Below, piece after piece: positions 8,554 through 15,438 of a DNA stretch of 54,370 nucleotides (within the stretch, counting starts at the first letter, position 1; each line of letters starts with the position of its first letter). The stretch spans positions 1 to 54,370 of the forward strand of contig CALMZQ010000046.1 of assembly GCA_937870915.1 (NCBI GenBank), given 5' to 3'. Both the position numbers and the translations under genes were made by a program. The stretch comes from an uncultured Ignavibacteria bacterium. GTDB lineage: Bacteria; Bacteroidota; Ignavibacteria; Kapaibacteriales; Kapaibacteriaceae. The notes beneath the pieces are model-generated. The model worked only from the letters and a program-made list of their open reading frames with translations. It was not told the DNA's origin and made no database searches.

Positions 8554-9654
8554 ATGATCATAGGCGTACTCAAGGAGACTCTACCTGGTGAACGGCGTGT
8601 GGCCCTCGTTCCATCAGCTTGTCTTCAACTATCCAAACAGGGTCACGCCGTTCATGTGGAGCAGGGGGCTGGGTTAGCCGCCGGGTTCGACGATGCTGCC
8701 TATCAGACTGCCGGAGCCGTGGTGGCATCCCGCAGCGAGGTCATCGCCGCTGCTGCCACTCTCATCAGGGTGGCCGTTCCAAGCACCGCAGAGATCGCAG
8801 AAATGCGCGGCGGTACGTCGGTTGTCTCCTATATCTACCCGAAGAGACATCGCAATGTTCTCGACGCGTTAGCAGCACAAGGCGTCAATGCCTTTGCGCT
8901 TGATGCCATGCCTCGTATTACGCGGGCGCAGAGCATGGACGTGCTTTCGTCTCAGAACAACCTTGCCGGCTACAAGGCCGTTGTGTTGGGCGCGAACGCT
9001 TTGGGTCGGATATTCCCGCTCATGATGACTGCTGCCGGCACGGTCACACCGGCAAAGGTGCTCATCTACGGTGCAGGTGTAGCCGGACTTCAGGCAATTG
9101 CAACTGCAAAGCGCCTCGGTGCTCGTATCGAAGTGAGCGACATCCGCCCGGAGACAAAGGAACAGGTTGAATCCTTGGGCGGAAAGTTCATCATGGTAGA
9201 AGGTCTCGACAAAGTAAATATCGAAGGGGGCTATGTGGCCTCTGTAAGTCCGGAGATCCTTGCCAAGCAAAAAGAAGCAGTCGAAAAATCTCTTGTCGAA
9301 GCCGACCTCGTGATCACTACAGCACTTGTTGCCGGTGGAACGGCTCCAACACTCATTACGGCCGCTCAGGTTGGAAAGATGAAACGTGGTTCGGTGATCA
9401 TCGACATGGCCACGGAAGCCGGCGGTAATTGCGAGCTCAGCAAACCTGATGAGACAGTGGAGCACAATGGCGTTACGATCATCGGATGTAATAACCTTGC
9501 ATCGTCGGTCCCAACACATGCAAGTGAGCTCTATGCCAAGAACGTCACAACATTTCTTGCAGCGGTTACCAAGCCAGAAGGGTTCACCTTCGACCTCGCA
9601 GACGAAGTGGTAGCAGCAACACTCGTTACGTATAACAAGGAGGTTCGAGCATAA
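8554..9654 (+). CDS. pntA: NAD(P) transhydrogenase subunit alpha, part 1 (NAD-binding domain I)
   Basis: This 366-aa cytoplasmic subunit binds NAD(H) for the proton-translocating transhydrogenase. It opens with MIIGVLKETLPGERRVALVP, the standard beginning of the AlaDH/PNT family, which sets the start at 8554 rather than at the TTG 27 bases upstream. The Rossmann motif YGAGVAGLQAIATAKRLGA lies near residue 165, and the family segment RITRAQSMDVLSSQNNLAGY near residue 120. It is full length for the split form, in which domain I and the membrane part of alpha are separate proteins. Its TAA overlaps the next ATG by one base. Confidence 0.95.
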   Translation: MIIGVLKETLPGERRVALVPSACLQLSKQGHAVHVEQGAGLAAGFDDAAYQTAGAVVASRSEVIAAAATLIRVAVPSTAEIAEMRGGTSVVSYIYPKRHRNVLDALAAQGVNAFALDAMPRITRAQSMDVLSSQNNLAGYKAVVLGANALGRIFPLMMTAAGTVTPAKVLIYGAGVAGLQAIATAKRLGARIEVSDIRPETKEQVESLGGKFIMVEGLDKVNIEGGYVASVSPEILAKQKEAVEKSLVEADLVITTALVAGGTAPTLITAAQVGKMKRGSVIIDMATEAGGNCELSKPDETVEHNGVTIIGCNNLASSVPTHASELYAKNVTTFLAAVTKPEGFTFDLADEVVAATLVTYNKEVRA

Positions 9655-9938
9655 TGGATCCCGCAACCCTCAATATGGTCTACCTCGTTATCCTGATGAT
9701 CTTCCTCGGGATCGAGCTTATCACACACGTTCCAAGTGTTCTGCATACACCTCTGATGAGCGGCGCAAACGCCATTCACGGCGTGGTAATCATTGGCTCC
9801 ATCATTGTGATGGGCGAAGCAACGGATATGTTCTCGATGACCCTCGGCTTTCTGGCCGTCATCCTCGGAACCCTCAACGTGGTCGGCGGCTTCGTCGTCA
9901 CAAATCGCATGCTCGAAATGTTCAAGAAGAGGCAATGA
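9654..9938 (+). CDS. pntAB: NAD(P) transhydrogenase subunit alpha, part 2 (membrane)
   Basis: This 94-aa, almost wholly hydrophobic protein supplies three transmembrane helices of the proton channel. It contains the family signature VPSVLHTPLMSGANAIHG (residues about 26-43). The start overlaps the domain I stop (TAATG), and its own stop overlaps the beta gene, so the three subunits are translationally chained. The split alpha arrangement is common in bacteria outside the enterobacteria. Confidence 0.95.
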   Translation: MDPATLNMVYLVILMIFLGIELITHVPSVLHTPLMSGANAIHGVVIIGSIIVMGEATDMFSMTLGFLAVILGTLNVVGGFVVTNRMLEMFKKRQ

Positions 9939-11338
9939 TGGACAGTATTCTACCGATTCTCTATCTCATTGCCTCCATCACGTTTATCATCGGCATTAAG
10001 ATGCTCGGCTCGCCGGCAACTGCCCGCAAGGGTAATCTTGTTGCTGCATTTGGAATGGGGCTTGCCATTTTTGGTACGATCTTCCTCTACAAGACGTCAA
10101 GCGGCGAACACCTGGGGAATCTCCCGTTGATCTTTGGTGGACTCATCGTTGGTACGGTGGTTGGTTGGATCATGGCAAAACGTGTGAAGATGACGGCTAT
10201 GCCACAAATGGTGTCTTTCTTCAACGGGATGGGTGGCGCCTGCGCCGCATTGATCTCACTCATCGAAGAAGCGCACCGCGACCCATCAGCCACGCACGAT
10301 CCTGTGCATTCTCTTACGATTATTGCCGGTCTTGTGATCGGAAGTGTTTCGTTCAGCGGTTCGATCATTGCCTTTGGCAAGCTCGCCGAAAAGATCAAGG
10401 ACTTATCCTTTAGTGGACAGCAATTCCTCAACATCCTCGTTCTTGGTGGTGTTGCTGTTCTTTCCGTCATGTTTGTGCTTGGCTCTCTCTCAGGACTCAC
10501 GTTCCTCTTAGTACTCTGCGCACTTGCCCTCGCCTACGGCGTCCTCTTTGTGATGCCGATCGGTGGCGCAGATATGCCCGTGGTGATCTCGTTGCTGAAT
10601 TCCTTTACGGGTGTTGCCGCAGCGTGCGGCGGATTCCTCTACGACAACATGGTGATGCTCATCGGTGGTATCCTCGTTGGCTCTGCAGGTACGATCCTGA
10701 CGATCATCATGTGCAAGTCGATGAACCGTTCGTTGGCTAATGTGCTCTTTGGCGGACTCATGAGCGCAAAGGCGGCAGCCACCGGTGGCGGCAAAACGGC
10801 TACTGGATCCATTCGCGAAGTCTCTGCTACGGACGGTGCAGTGCTCATGGCATATGCAAAACAAGTGGTGATCGTGCCTGGCTACGGCTTGGCGGTTGCT
10901 CAAGCTCAACATATCTGTCACCAACTCGAGCACGAGCTCGAAGCCAAGGGTGTCATTGTCAAATACGCCGTTCACCCTGTAGCCGGACGTATGCCTGGTC
11001 ACATGAACGTTCTCCTTGCTGAAGCAGACGTGTCCTACGATAAGCTCGTAGAGATGGAAGAAATCAATCCGGAGTTCGCAACAACAGACGTCGTACTTGT
11101 GGTTGGCGCGAATGACGTAGTGAACCCTGCCGCAAAGACCGACCCAGATTCTCCGATCTATGGCATGCCGATTCTCGATGTAGAAGCGTCACGTCAGGTG
11201 ATCGTGATGAAACGTTCGATGAAGGCCGGCTATGCGGGCATCGAAAACGAACTCTTCTATCGCCCAAATACATCCATGCTCTTCGGTGACGCAAAGGCAT
11301 CGCTAACAGCTCTCGTGAATGAAGTAAAGGCGTTGTGA
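9935..11338 (+). CDS. pntB: NAD(P) transhydrogenase subunit beta
   Basis: This 467-aa subunit has an N-terminal membrane part (residues 1-280, several helices) and a C-terminal NADP(H)-binding domain III. The NADP motif is VPGYGLAVAQAQH (about residue 314). VHPVAGRMPGHMNVLLAEA and GANDVVNPAA are the standard domain III loops. With the two alpha proteins it uses the proton gradient to reduce NADP+ with NADH. Two in-frame ATGs stand side by side at 9935 and 9938, and the first gives a four-base overlap. Its TGA stop is the first bases of a GAATAGC array that fills the whole gap to metZ. Confidence 0.95.
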   Translation: MMDSILPILYLIASITFIIGIKMLGSPATARKGNLVAAFGMGLAIFGTIFLYKTSSGEHLGNLPLIFGGLIVGTVVGWIMAKRVKMTAMPQMVSFFNGMGGACAALISLIEEAHRDPSATHDPVHSLTIIAGLVIGSVSFSGSIIAFGKLAEKIKDLSFSGQQFLNILVLGGVAVLSVMFVLGSLSGLTFLLVLCALALAYGVLFVMPIGGADMPVVISLLNSFTGVAAACGGFLYDNMVMLIGGILVGSAGTILTIIMCKSMNRSLANVLFGGLMSAKAAATGGGKTATGSIREVSATDGAVLMAYAKQVVIVPGYGLAVAQAQHICHQLEHELEAKGVIVKYAVHPVAGRMPGHMNVLLAEADVSYDKLVEMEEINPEFATTDVVLVVGANDVVNPAAKTDPDSPIYGMPILDVEASRQVIVMKRSMKAGYAGIENELFYRPNTSMLFGDAKASLTALVNEVKAL

Positions 11339-11399
11339 ATAGCGAATAGCGAATAGCGAATAGCGAATAGCGAATAGCGAACAGAGAACAGAGAACAGA
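11337..11399. repeat. GAAYAGC heptamer array B (9 units)
   Basis: Six perfect GAATAGC units are followed by three GAACAGA units. The first unit overlaps the pntB stop codon (TGAATAGC), and the last ends two bases before the metZ ATG. The array is therefore the entire pntB-metZ gap, including the place where a ribosome binding site for metZ should be. Confidence 0.95.
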
Positions 11400-11401
11400 G
11401 A

Positions 11402-12550
11402 ATGAATACATCGAACATCAGAACTCAAATTAAACAGACGCAGGAACACGAACACTCGACGCCATTGTATATGACGTCGAGTTTTGTGTTTGATGATGCG
11501 GAGCACATGCGTGCGTTGTTTGCAGAGGAGCAGCAGGGCAACATCTACTCGCGGTTCACGAATCCGAATACAACCGAGTTTGTGAACAAGATGGTTGCGA
11601 TGGAAGGTGCAGAGGCTGGTGTAGCCACTTCCACTGGGATGGCTGCAGGTTTTGCATCCATCATGGGGCTTTTGAGATCGGGAGATCATATCGTTGCGTC
11701 GCGTGCGGTGTTTGGAAGCACCCATGCCTTGCTTACGCAGTTCTTGCCGCGTTGGGGTATCACGCATACCTATGTTGACATCGACAACAATGCGCAATGG
11801 GAAGAAGCTGTCACCGAATCAACAAAGATGCTCTTGGTAGAGAGTCCGTCAAACCCCGGACTTGAGATCGCTGATCTTGCCTTCCTTGGAGAGCTTGCAG
11901 CTCGGCGCAATGTGATCCTTAACGTGGATAACACGTTTGCAACGCCCCTTCTCCAACGTCCAATAGAGTTCGGTGCTCATATCGTCTGGCACTCTGCAAC
12001 AAAGTGGATAGACGGTCAGGGTAGGGGGCTAGGTGGCGTGGTTGTTGGACGTGCCGATCTTCTGCGCGAGATCTATCTCTTTGCGCGTAACACAGGTCCA
12101 ACAATGTCGCCATTTAATGCATGGATGTTCTCAAAGAGTCTGGAAACACTCCACGTCCGGCTTGACCGACATTGCTCCAATGCCCTTGCCGTTGCGCAGT
12201 TCCTTGAGTCACATCCAAACGTTGGACGTGTGATGTATCCATTTCTTCCCTCACACCCGCAACATGAGGTTGCACTACAACAAATGAAGCTCGGTGGTGG
12301 CTTGGTTTCCTTTATACACAAGGACGGCGCTGAAGGGGGCAAACGTTTCGTTAATGGACTGCGGTTGGCATCGGTCACAGCAAACATCGGTGATACACGC
12401 ACCATCGTGACGCATCCAGCTACCTCCACCCATGCACGCCTAACCGAAGAAGCACGTCAGGCCGTTGGAATCACACAAGGCATGGTACGGCTCAGCATTG
12501 GGTTGGAAGATGTTGGGGATATTATAGGTGATCTCGCGCAAGCTCTCTGA
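11402..12550 (+). CDS. metZ: O-succinylhomoserine sulfhydrylase / cystathionine gamma-synthase family enzyme
   Basis: This 382-aa cytosolic PLP enzyme of the Cys/Met metabolism family makes homocysteine for methionine synthesis. The PLP lysine is K201 in HSATKWIDGQGRG; the IDGQGR continuation is typical of MetZ rather than MetB. YSRFTNP (49-55) binds the phosphate from the neighbouring subunit, and DNTFATP (176-182) holds the PLP ring aspartate. Length is normal. Its ATG directly follows array B and its TGA starts array C, so it is bracketed by heptamers. No Shine-Dalgarno sequence is visible other than AGAGA-like bases of the repeat. MetB-type activity cannot be excluded from sequence alone. 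Confidence 0.9.
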   Translation: MNTSNIRTQIKQTQEHEHSTPLYMTSSFVFDDAEHMRALFAEEQQGNIYSRFTNPNTTEFVNKMVAMEGAEAGVATSTGMAAGFASIMGLLRSGDHIVASRAVFGSTHALLTQFLPRWGITHTYVDIDNNAQWEEAVTESTKMLLVESPSNPGLEIADLAFLGELAARRNVILNVDNTFATPLLQRPIEFGAHIVWHSATKWIDGQGRGLGGVVVGRADLLREIYLFARNTGPTMSPFNAWMFSKSLETLHVRLDRHCSNALAVAQFLESHPNVGRVMYPFLPSHPQHEVALQQMKLGGGLVSFIHKDGAEGGKRFVNGLRLASVTANIGDTRTIVTHPATSTHARLTEEARQAVGITQGMVRLSIGLEDVGDIIGDLAQAL

Positions 12551-12580
12551 ATAGCGAATAGCGAATAGCGAATAGCGAAT
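12549..12580. repeat. GAAYAGC heptamer array C (4 units)
   Basis: Four perfect GAATAGC units and a final GAAT fill the gap between two convergent genes. The first unit overlaps the metZ TGA, and the last partial unit runs into the stop of the minus-strand ligase homologue at 12581. Nothing that looks like a terminator lies between these genes. Confidence 0.95.
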
Positions 12581-13423
12581 TCAATCGATCGAATCAACGT
12601 GCGCCAAGGCGTGGTTCGGCAGCCACGCTACAATGCGTGCTCCTAAGAGTTTGATGCCGCTCTTGGTTCGGGTTGATGGTACGATATCGGTGTAGGCGAT
12701 CTCCACAATGATCCCTACAGAAACCCAATGGGTGGGTCCGAACTTCTCAACGGTGCGTTGTGTTGCCAGACCTTCAACGATAGTGCTGATCTCCTCGTTG
12801 AAGGTGTTGGGGATTTTGGCAAGGGGCACGTAGATCTCACCTTTCTTTACGCCAACGGTGAAGTGACTATAGGTTTGTTGGCCGATGCTTGGTGCCTTGT
12901 GTGCATAGAGCACGGTTGTGATCATGCGGTGTTCAGTTGCTTCGGCCGCTTCTACATGTTGTTGTGGTAGGTCACAACGGGTTGGACGTGAACCAGTAAT
13001 GATGCGGGTAAGCACGATGCGTTCCCAAACGGAACACACCTGCAGCATAGCGAGGATCACTTCAGAGCGAGAGCGGAGGTCACTGTGTTGGAGAGATGTC
13101 AGTAACGAGATTGTTGACTCTAGTGAGTGCTCGCAATGCGAATCAGAACGAGGGAGGAGTAGAGCTGATGTTTCTGCAAGTGTGCCGCCCATTGTGCGTG
13201 ACTGATCGATAAGCCACTGTGGAAGTGGCGCGACGGATTGTACAGCAGATGCAACTTCACGTGGACGAAGTATGCGAAGGCATAGCGATCCATCGATCAA
13301 CGACATAGCAAGGGCAGCGGTCTCTGAGGATACAGAAGAACCATACGTATCGATCATCTGGCGCATCACGTTCGGTCGTGTTGTGCGTTCGAGATCTGCG
13401 CAGAGTTCGGCGAAACGATTCAT
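12581..13423 (-). CDS. ATP-dependent DNA ligase homologue lacking the nucleotidyltransferase core
   Basis: The 280-aa protein matches the two ends of the ligase family found next to ligase-associated exonuclease (the PP_1105-type family, about 530 aa) without its middle. Residues 1-150 are the N-terminal DNA-binding domain (FAELCADLERTT, LAETSALLLP, ERIVLTRIITG). Residues about 167-280 are the C-terminal OB-fold part (TTVLYAHKA, VPLAKIPNTFNEEI, ERFGP-like VEKFGP). Motif VI survives as R252-T-K254-S-G. The adenylation domain, including the KxDG nucleophile motif, is absent with no frameshift. It should be unable to form the enzyme-AMP and may instead bind nicked DNA or a partner. Its ATG overlaps the exonuclease stop (ATGA). 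Confidence 0.8.
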   Translation of the reverse strand: MNRFAELCADLERTTRPNVMRQMIDTYGSSVSSETAALAMSLIDGSLCLRILRPREVASAVQSVAPLPQWLIDQSRTMGGTLAETSALLLPRSDSHCEHSLESTISLLTSLQHSDLRSRSEVILAMLQVCSVWERIVLTRIITGSRPTRCDLPQQHVEAAEATEHRMITTVLYAHKAPSIGQQTYSHFTVGVKKGEIYVPLAKIPNTFNEEISTIVEGLATQRTVEKFGPTHWVSVGIIVEIAYTDIVPSTRTKSGIKLLGARIVAWLPNHALAHVDSID

Positions 13424-14394
13424 ATTGCAAGCACCTCTGCGGACCGTCCCTGTTCGCGTAGGTATTGAACCACCTCTGAGGCAAAGCCATGTGTCACTAC
13501 GATGTGTTCTGCTTCGGTCTCTGAAATTGCCTTGTGAAGATCGTCCCAGTCAACATGGTCACTCATCACAAACCCCGCCCCTGCATTTCGTCTTCGGCCC
13601 GGCTCTGTTGCTGTCCAACCCGATGCGAATGCCATATCAACACCAACAGAACGTGCTGCAGGGAGATCCTGCAGGTCTCTAGCTCCGGAGGCAAGGATTA
13701 GCCCCCTTATCAACGTTTCTTGCGAAATGGAGTGTGACAATATGGACGTCTCTGCTACGGAGATGCCGGAAGCACGAATGCACTCGTTTGCAGCATGTAT
13801 TCCCGGACTAACGGTAAGGGGCACGTGGTGAGCAAGGAGTCCAATCAGTCGCTGCGCTTTTCCAAGCGAATACACCTGCACAGCACTTGCAACACCACAC
13901 GCCGTATTGGCTCTATGCCAGCGCAGGATGGCGGCCACAACCTCGTCATCAGACGGCCAATGGTAAATAGGTAATCCGAACGTTGATTCTGTGATGAATG
14001 TATCGCATCGTAGTGGGTGGAAGGGGGCGGCATATGGGTCGGGTTGACGTTTGTAATCACCGGAAACCACCCATACCTCGCCCCCTGCTTCAACGCGGAC
14101 CTGTGACGAACCGATCATATGGCCGGCAGGGAAGAGCGAGACCGAGACATCGTTCATTTTGACCACCTCCCCATATTCCACGGACTGCGTAGATATCGAC
14201 CGAGATATTCGATGAAGCAGCAATCGAACCGTGTGGCGGTGGGCTAGGTAATGTCGCATTCCCGGCCGTGCATGATCGCTATGGGCGTGGGTGATCACGG
14301 CCCGTTCTACTGACCGAACGGGGTCGATGTAAAAGTTGCCCCGTTCACAGAACAAACCACGATCTGTTAGCGTCAATAGTCCTGAGGAAGCCAT
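13420..14394 (-). CDS. Ligase-associated DNA exonuclease (metallo-beta-lactamase fold)
   Basis: This 324-aa protein belongs to the beta-lactamase-fold nucleases of the CPSF73/SNM1 group that travel with ATP-dependent DNA ligases. The metal motif HAHSDHARPG (H36, H38, D40, H41) is intact. Further ligands are likely in PAGHMIGSSQ, VSGDYKRQPDPY, TESTFGLP and VVTHGF. Length is normal, so unlike its ligase partner it looks active. The usual partners of this locus are a ligase, a DEXH-box helicase and a phosphoesterase; here only the truncated ligase is next to it, four bases overlapping. TAGTTTG sits shortly before the start codon on the minus strand. Confidence 0.88.
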   Translation of the reverse strand: MASSGLLTLTDRGLFCERGNFYIDPVRSVERAVITHAHSDHARPGMRHYLAHRHTVRLLLHRISRSISTQSVEYGEVVKMNDVSVSLFPAGHMIGSSQVRVEAGGEVWVVSGDYKRQPDPYAAPFHPLRCDTFITESTFGLPIYHWPSDDEVVAAILRWHRANTACGVASAVQVYSLGKAQRLIGLLAHHVPLTVSPGIHAANECIRASGISVAETSILSHSISQETLIRGLILASGARDLQDLPAARSVGVDMAFASGWTATEPGRRRNAGAGFVMSDHVDWDDLHKAISETEAEHIVVTHGFASEVVQYLREQGRSAEVLAI

Positions 14395-14457
14395 ACAAGC
14401 AAACTACGAGGATAGTCCATTCTTCCACCTCTCACACGAAGTCCGTATTCTCGCACT

Positions 14458-14976
14458 ATGAAATTCACACTCATCGCTCTCGCCGTAGTATGTACGTCTG
14501 CTCTTGTTATTGCTCAAGACGAGCAAGATCAGATCCAAGAGTTGTTCGGAAAGGGGCTCAATGCCTTTAATAAGGGCAATTATGGAGAGGCCGTGGTGTT
14601 CTATTCGCGGTGTATCGAGCGCGACTCCTTTACAATGAATGTATGGTTCAATAGGGCTTCGGCATATCTCCGGATGCGCGAATACAGCAATGCAAAGTTC
14701 GACCTCGATCACATCCTCTCGATTCAGCCAGAACTTTTAAATGCCAAGATGCAACGGGCGGTGGTCCATGCCGAGATGGGACTTGTGCAACTGGCATTTA
14801 GTGATGTTTCGGATGTGATCAAACAAGACAGCACCTTCCCGAAGGCCTATCTCTTAAGAGGTAGACTACGCCTTCGGGCCATGCAGGACACTGCCGGTGC
14901 CTGTGATGACCTCAAGAATGCCTTTGCAGCGGGTGATAGCACGGCGCTACGGTTTATGCCTCCTCCGTGTCGTTAA
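14458..14976 (+). CDS. Secreted tetratricopeptide-repeat protein
   Basis: The 172-aa protein has a signal peptide (MKFTLIALAVVCTSALVIAQ) and then three to four TPR units starting near residue 25 (FGKGLNAFNKGNYGEAVVFY, NRASAYLRMREYSNAKFDLD, MQRAVVHAEMGLVQLAFSDV, LLRGRLRLRAMQDTAGACDD). It would be a periplasmic or surface scaffold for protein contacts. It is divergent from the exonuclease gene with only 63 bases between the starts. No enzymatic motif is present. Confidence 0.8.
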   Translation: MKFTLIALAVVCTSALVIAQDEQDQIQELFGKGLNAFNKGNYGEAVVFYSRCIERDSFTMNVWFNRASAYLRMREYSNAKFDLDHILSIQPELLNAKMQRAVVHAEMGLVQLAFSDVSDVIKQDSTFPKAYLLRGRLRLRAMQDTAGACDDLKNAFAAGDSTALRFMPPPCR

Positions 14977-15013
14977 ATTTTGGTGAATGGAAAATAATTG
15001 TAGTGACACGTCG

Positions 15014-15040
15014 TTTGAATAGATCGACTATGTAGCTTTG
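15014..15040 (+). promoter_or_regulatory. Candidate Bacteroidota-type promoter with a very short leader
   Basis: TTTG at 15014-15017 and TAGCTTTG at 15033-15040 match the -33 and -7 elements of Bacteroidota promoters (TTTG / TAnnTTTG), with a 15-base spacer that is somewhat short. The ATG of the small secreted protein follows six bases after the -7 element, so the transcript would be leaderless or nearly so. Confidence 0.4.
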
Positions 15041-15046
15041 CACCAA

Positions 15047-15346
15047 ATGAAAATCCTCGTTTCACTTCTCCTCTTCACCCTCAGCCTTGCATTTGTCGTC
15101 CCGACACCTGCACGAGAGAGTGTATGTCTGCATGGCGATGGAGTGGCGATGTTCTTATCGCATCATCACGTTGGTGCCGTAGAAGAGATAGATCTCGAGA
15201 CTGACCTCGAGATGGAGATAGAGGTCTCCGAGCTGCCCCAATCGGCAGTGTACATCGCGGATGCGATCCAACCAATTAACCTTCCTGAACTCGACCTTGA
15301 TAGTGGAGTTCCGCTGTATATCCAGGTTCGAACCCTGTTGATCTAG
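15047..15346 (+). CDS. Small secreted acidic protein of unknown function
   Basis: This 99-aa protein has a signal peptide (MKILVSLLLFTLSLAFVVPT) followed by a strongly acidic middle (VEEIDLETDLEMEIEVSELP) and a short hydrophobic C-terminal strand. The ATG at 15047 is preferred over the upstream TTG because it begins the signal peptide. It is 92 bases upstream of the Ehr-like operon and may be transcribed with it. I do not recognise a family. It contains a His cluster, SHHHVG, which could bind metal. Confidence 0.55.
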   Translation: MKILVSLLLFTLSLAFVVPTPARESVCLHGDGVAMFLSHHHVGAVEEIDLETDLEMEIEVSELPQSAVYIADAIQPINLPELDLDSGVPLYIQVRTLLI

Positions 15347-15438
15347 AGCAACGGACGCCTCAAGCGTTAGCCGTTCCGTGCTGCAGTAGCAGCATCCTAC
15401 AACCCGACATCTTCCATTCTCCTCTTCGGGAATAGACC

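Noticed and set aside
8869-9666. 265-residue antisense frame over pntA
   Set aside because: It is the shadow of pntA, cysteine- and histidine-rich, with no known domain. The same holds for the long antisense frame over hyfG (20295-21005).
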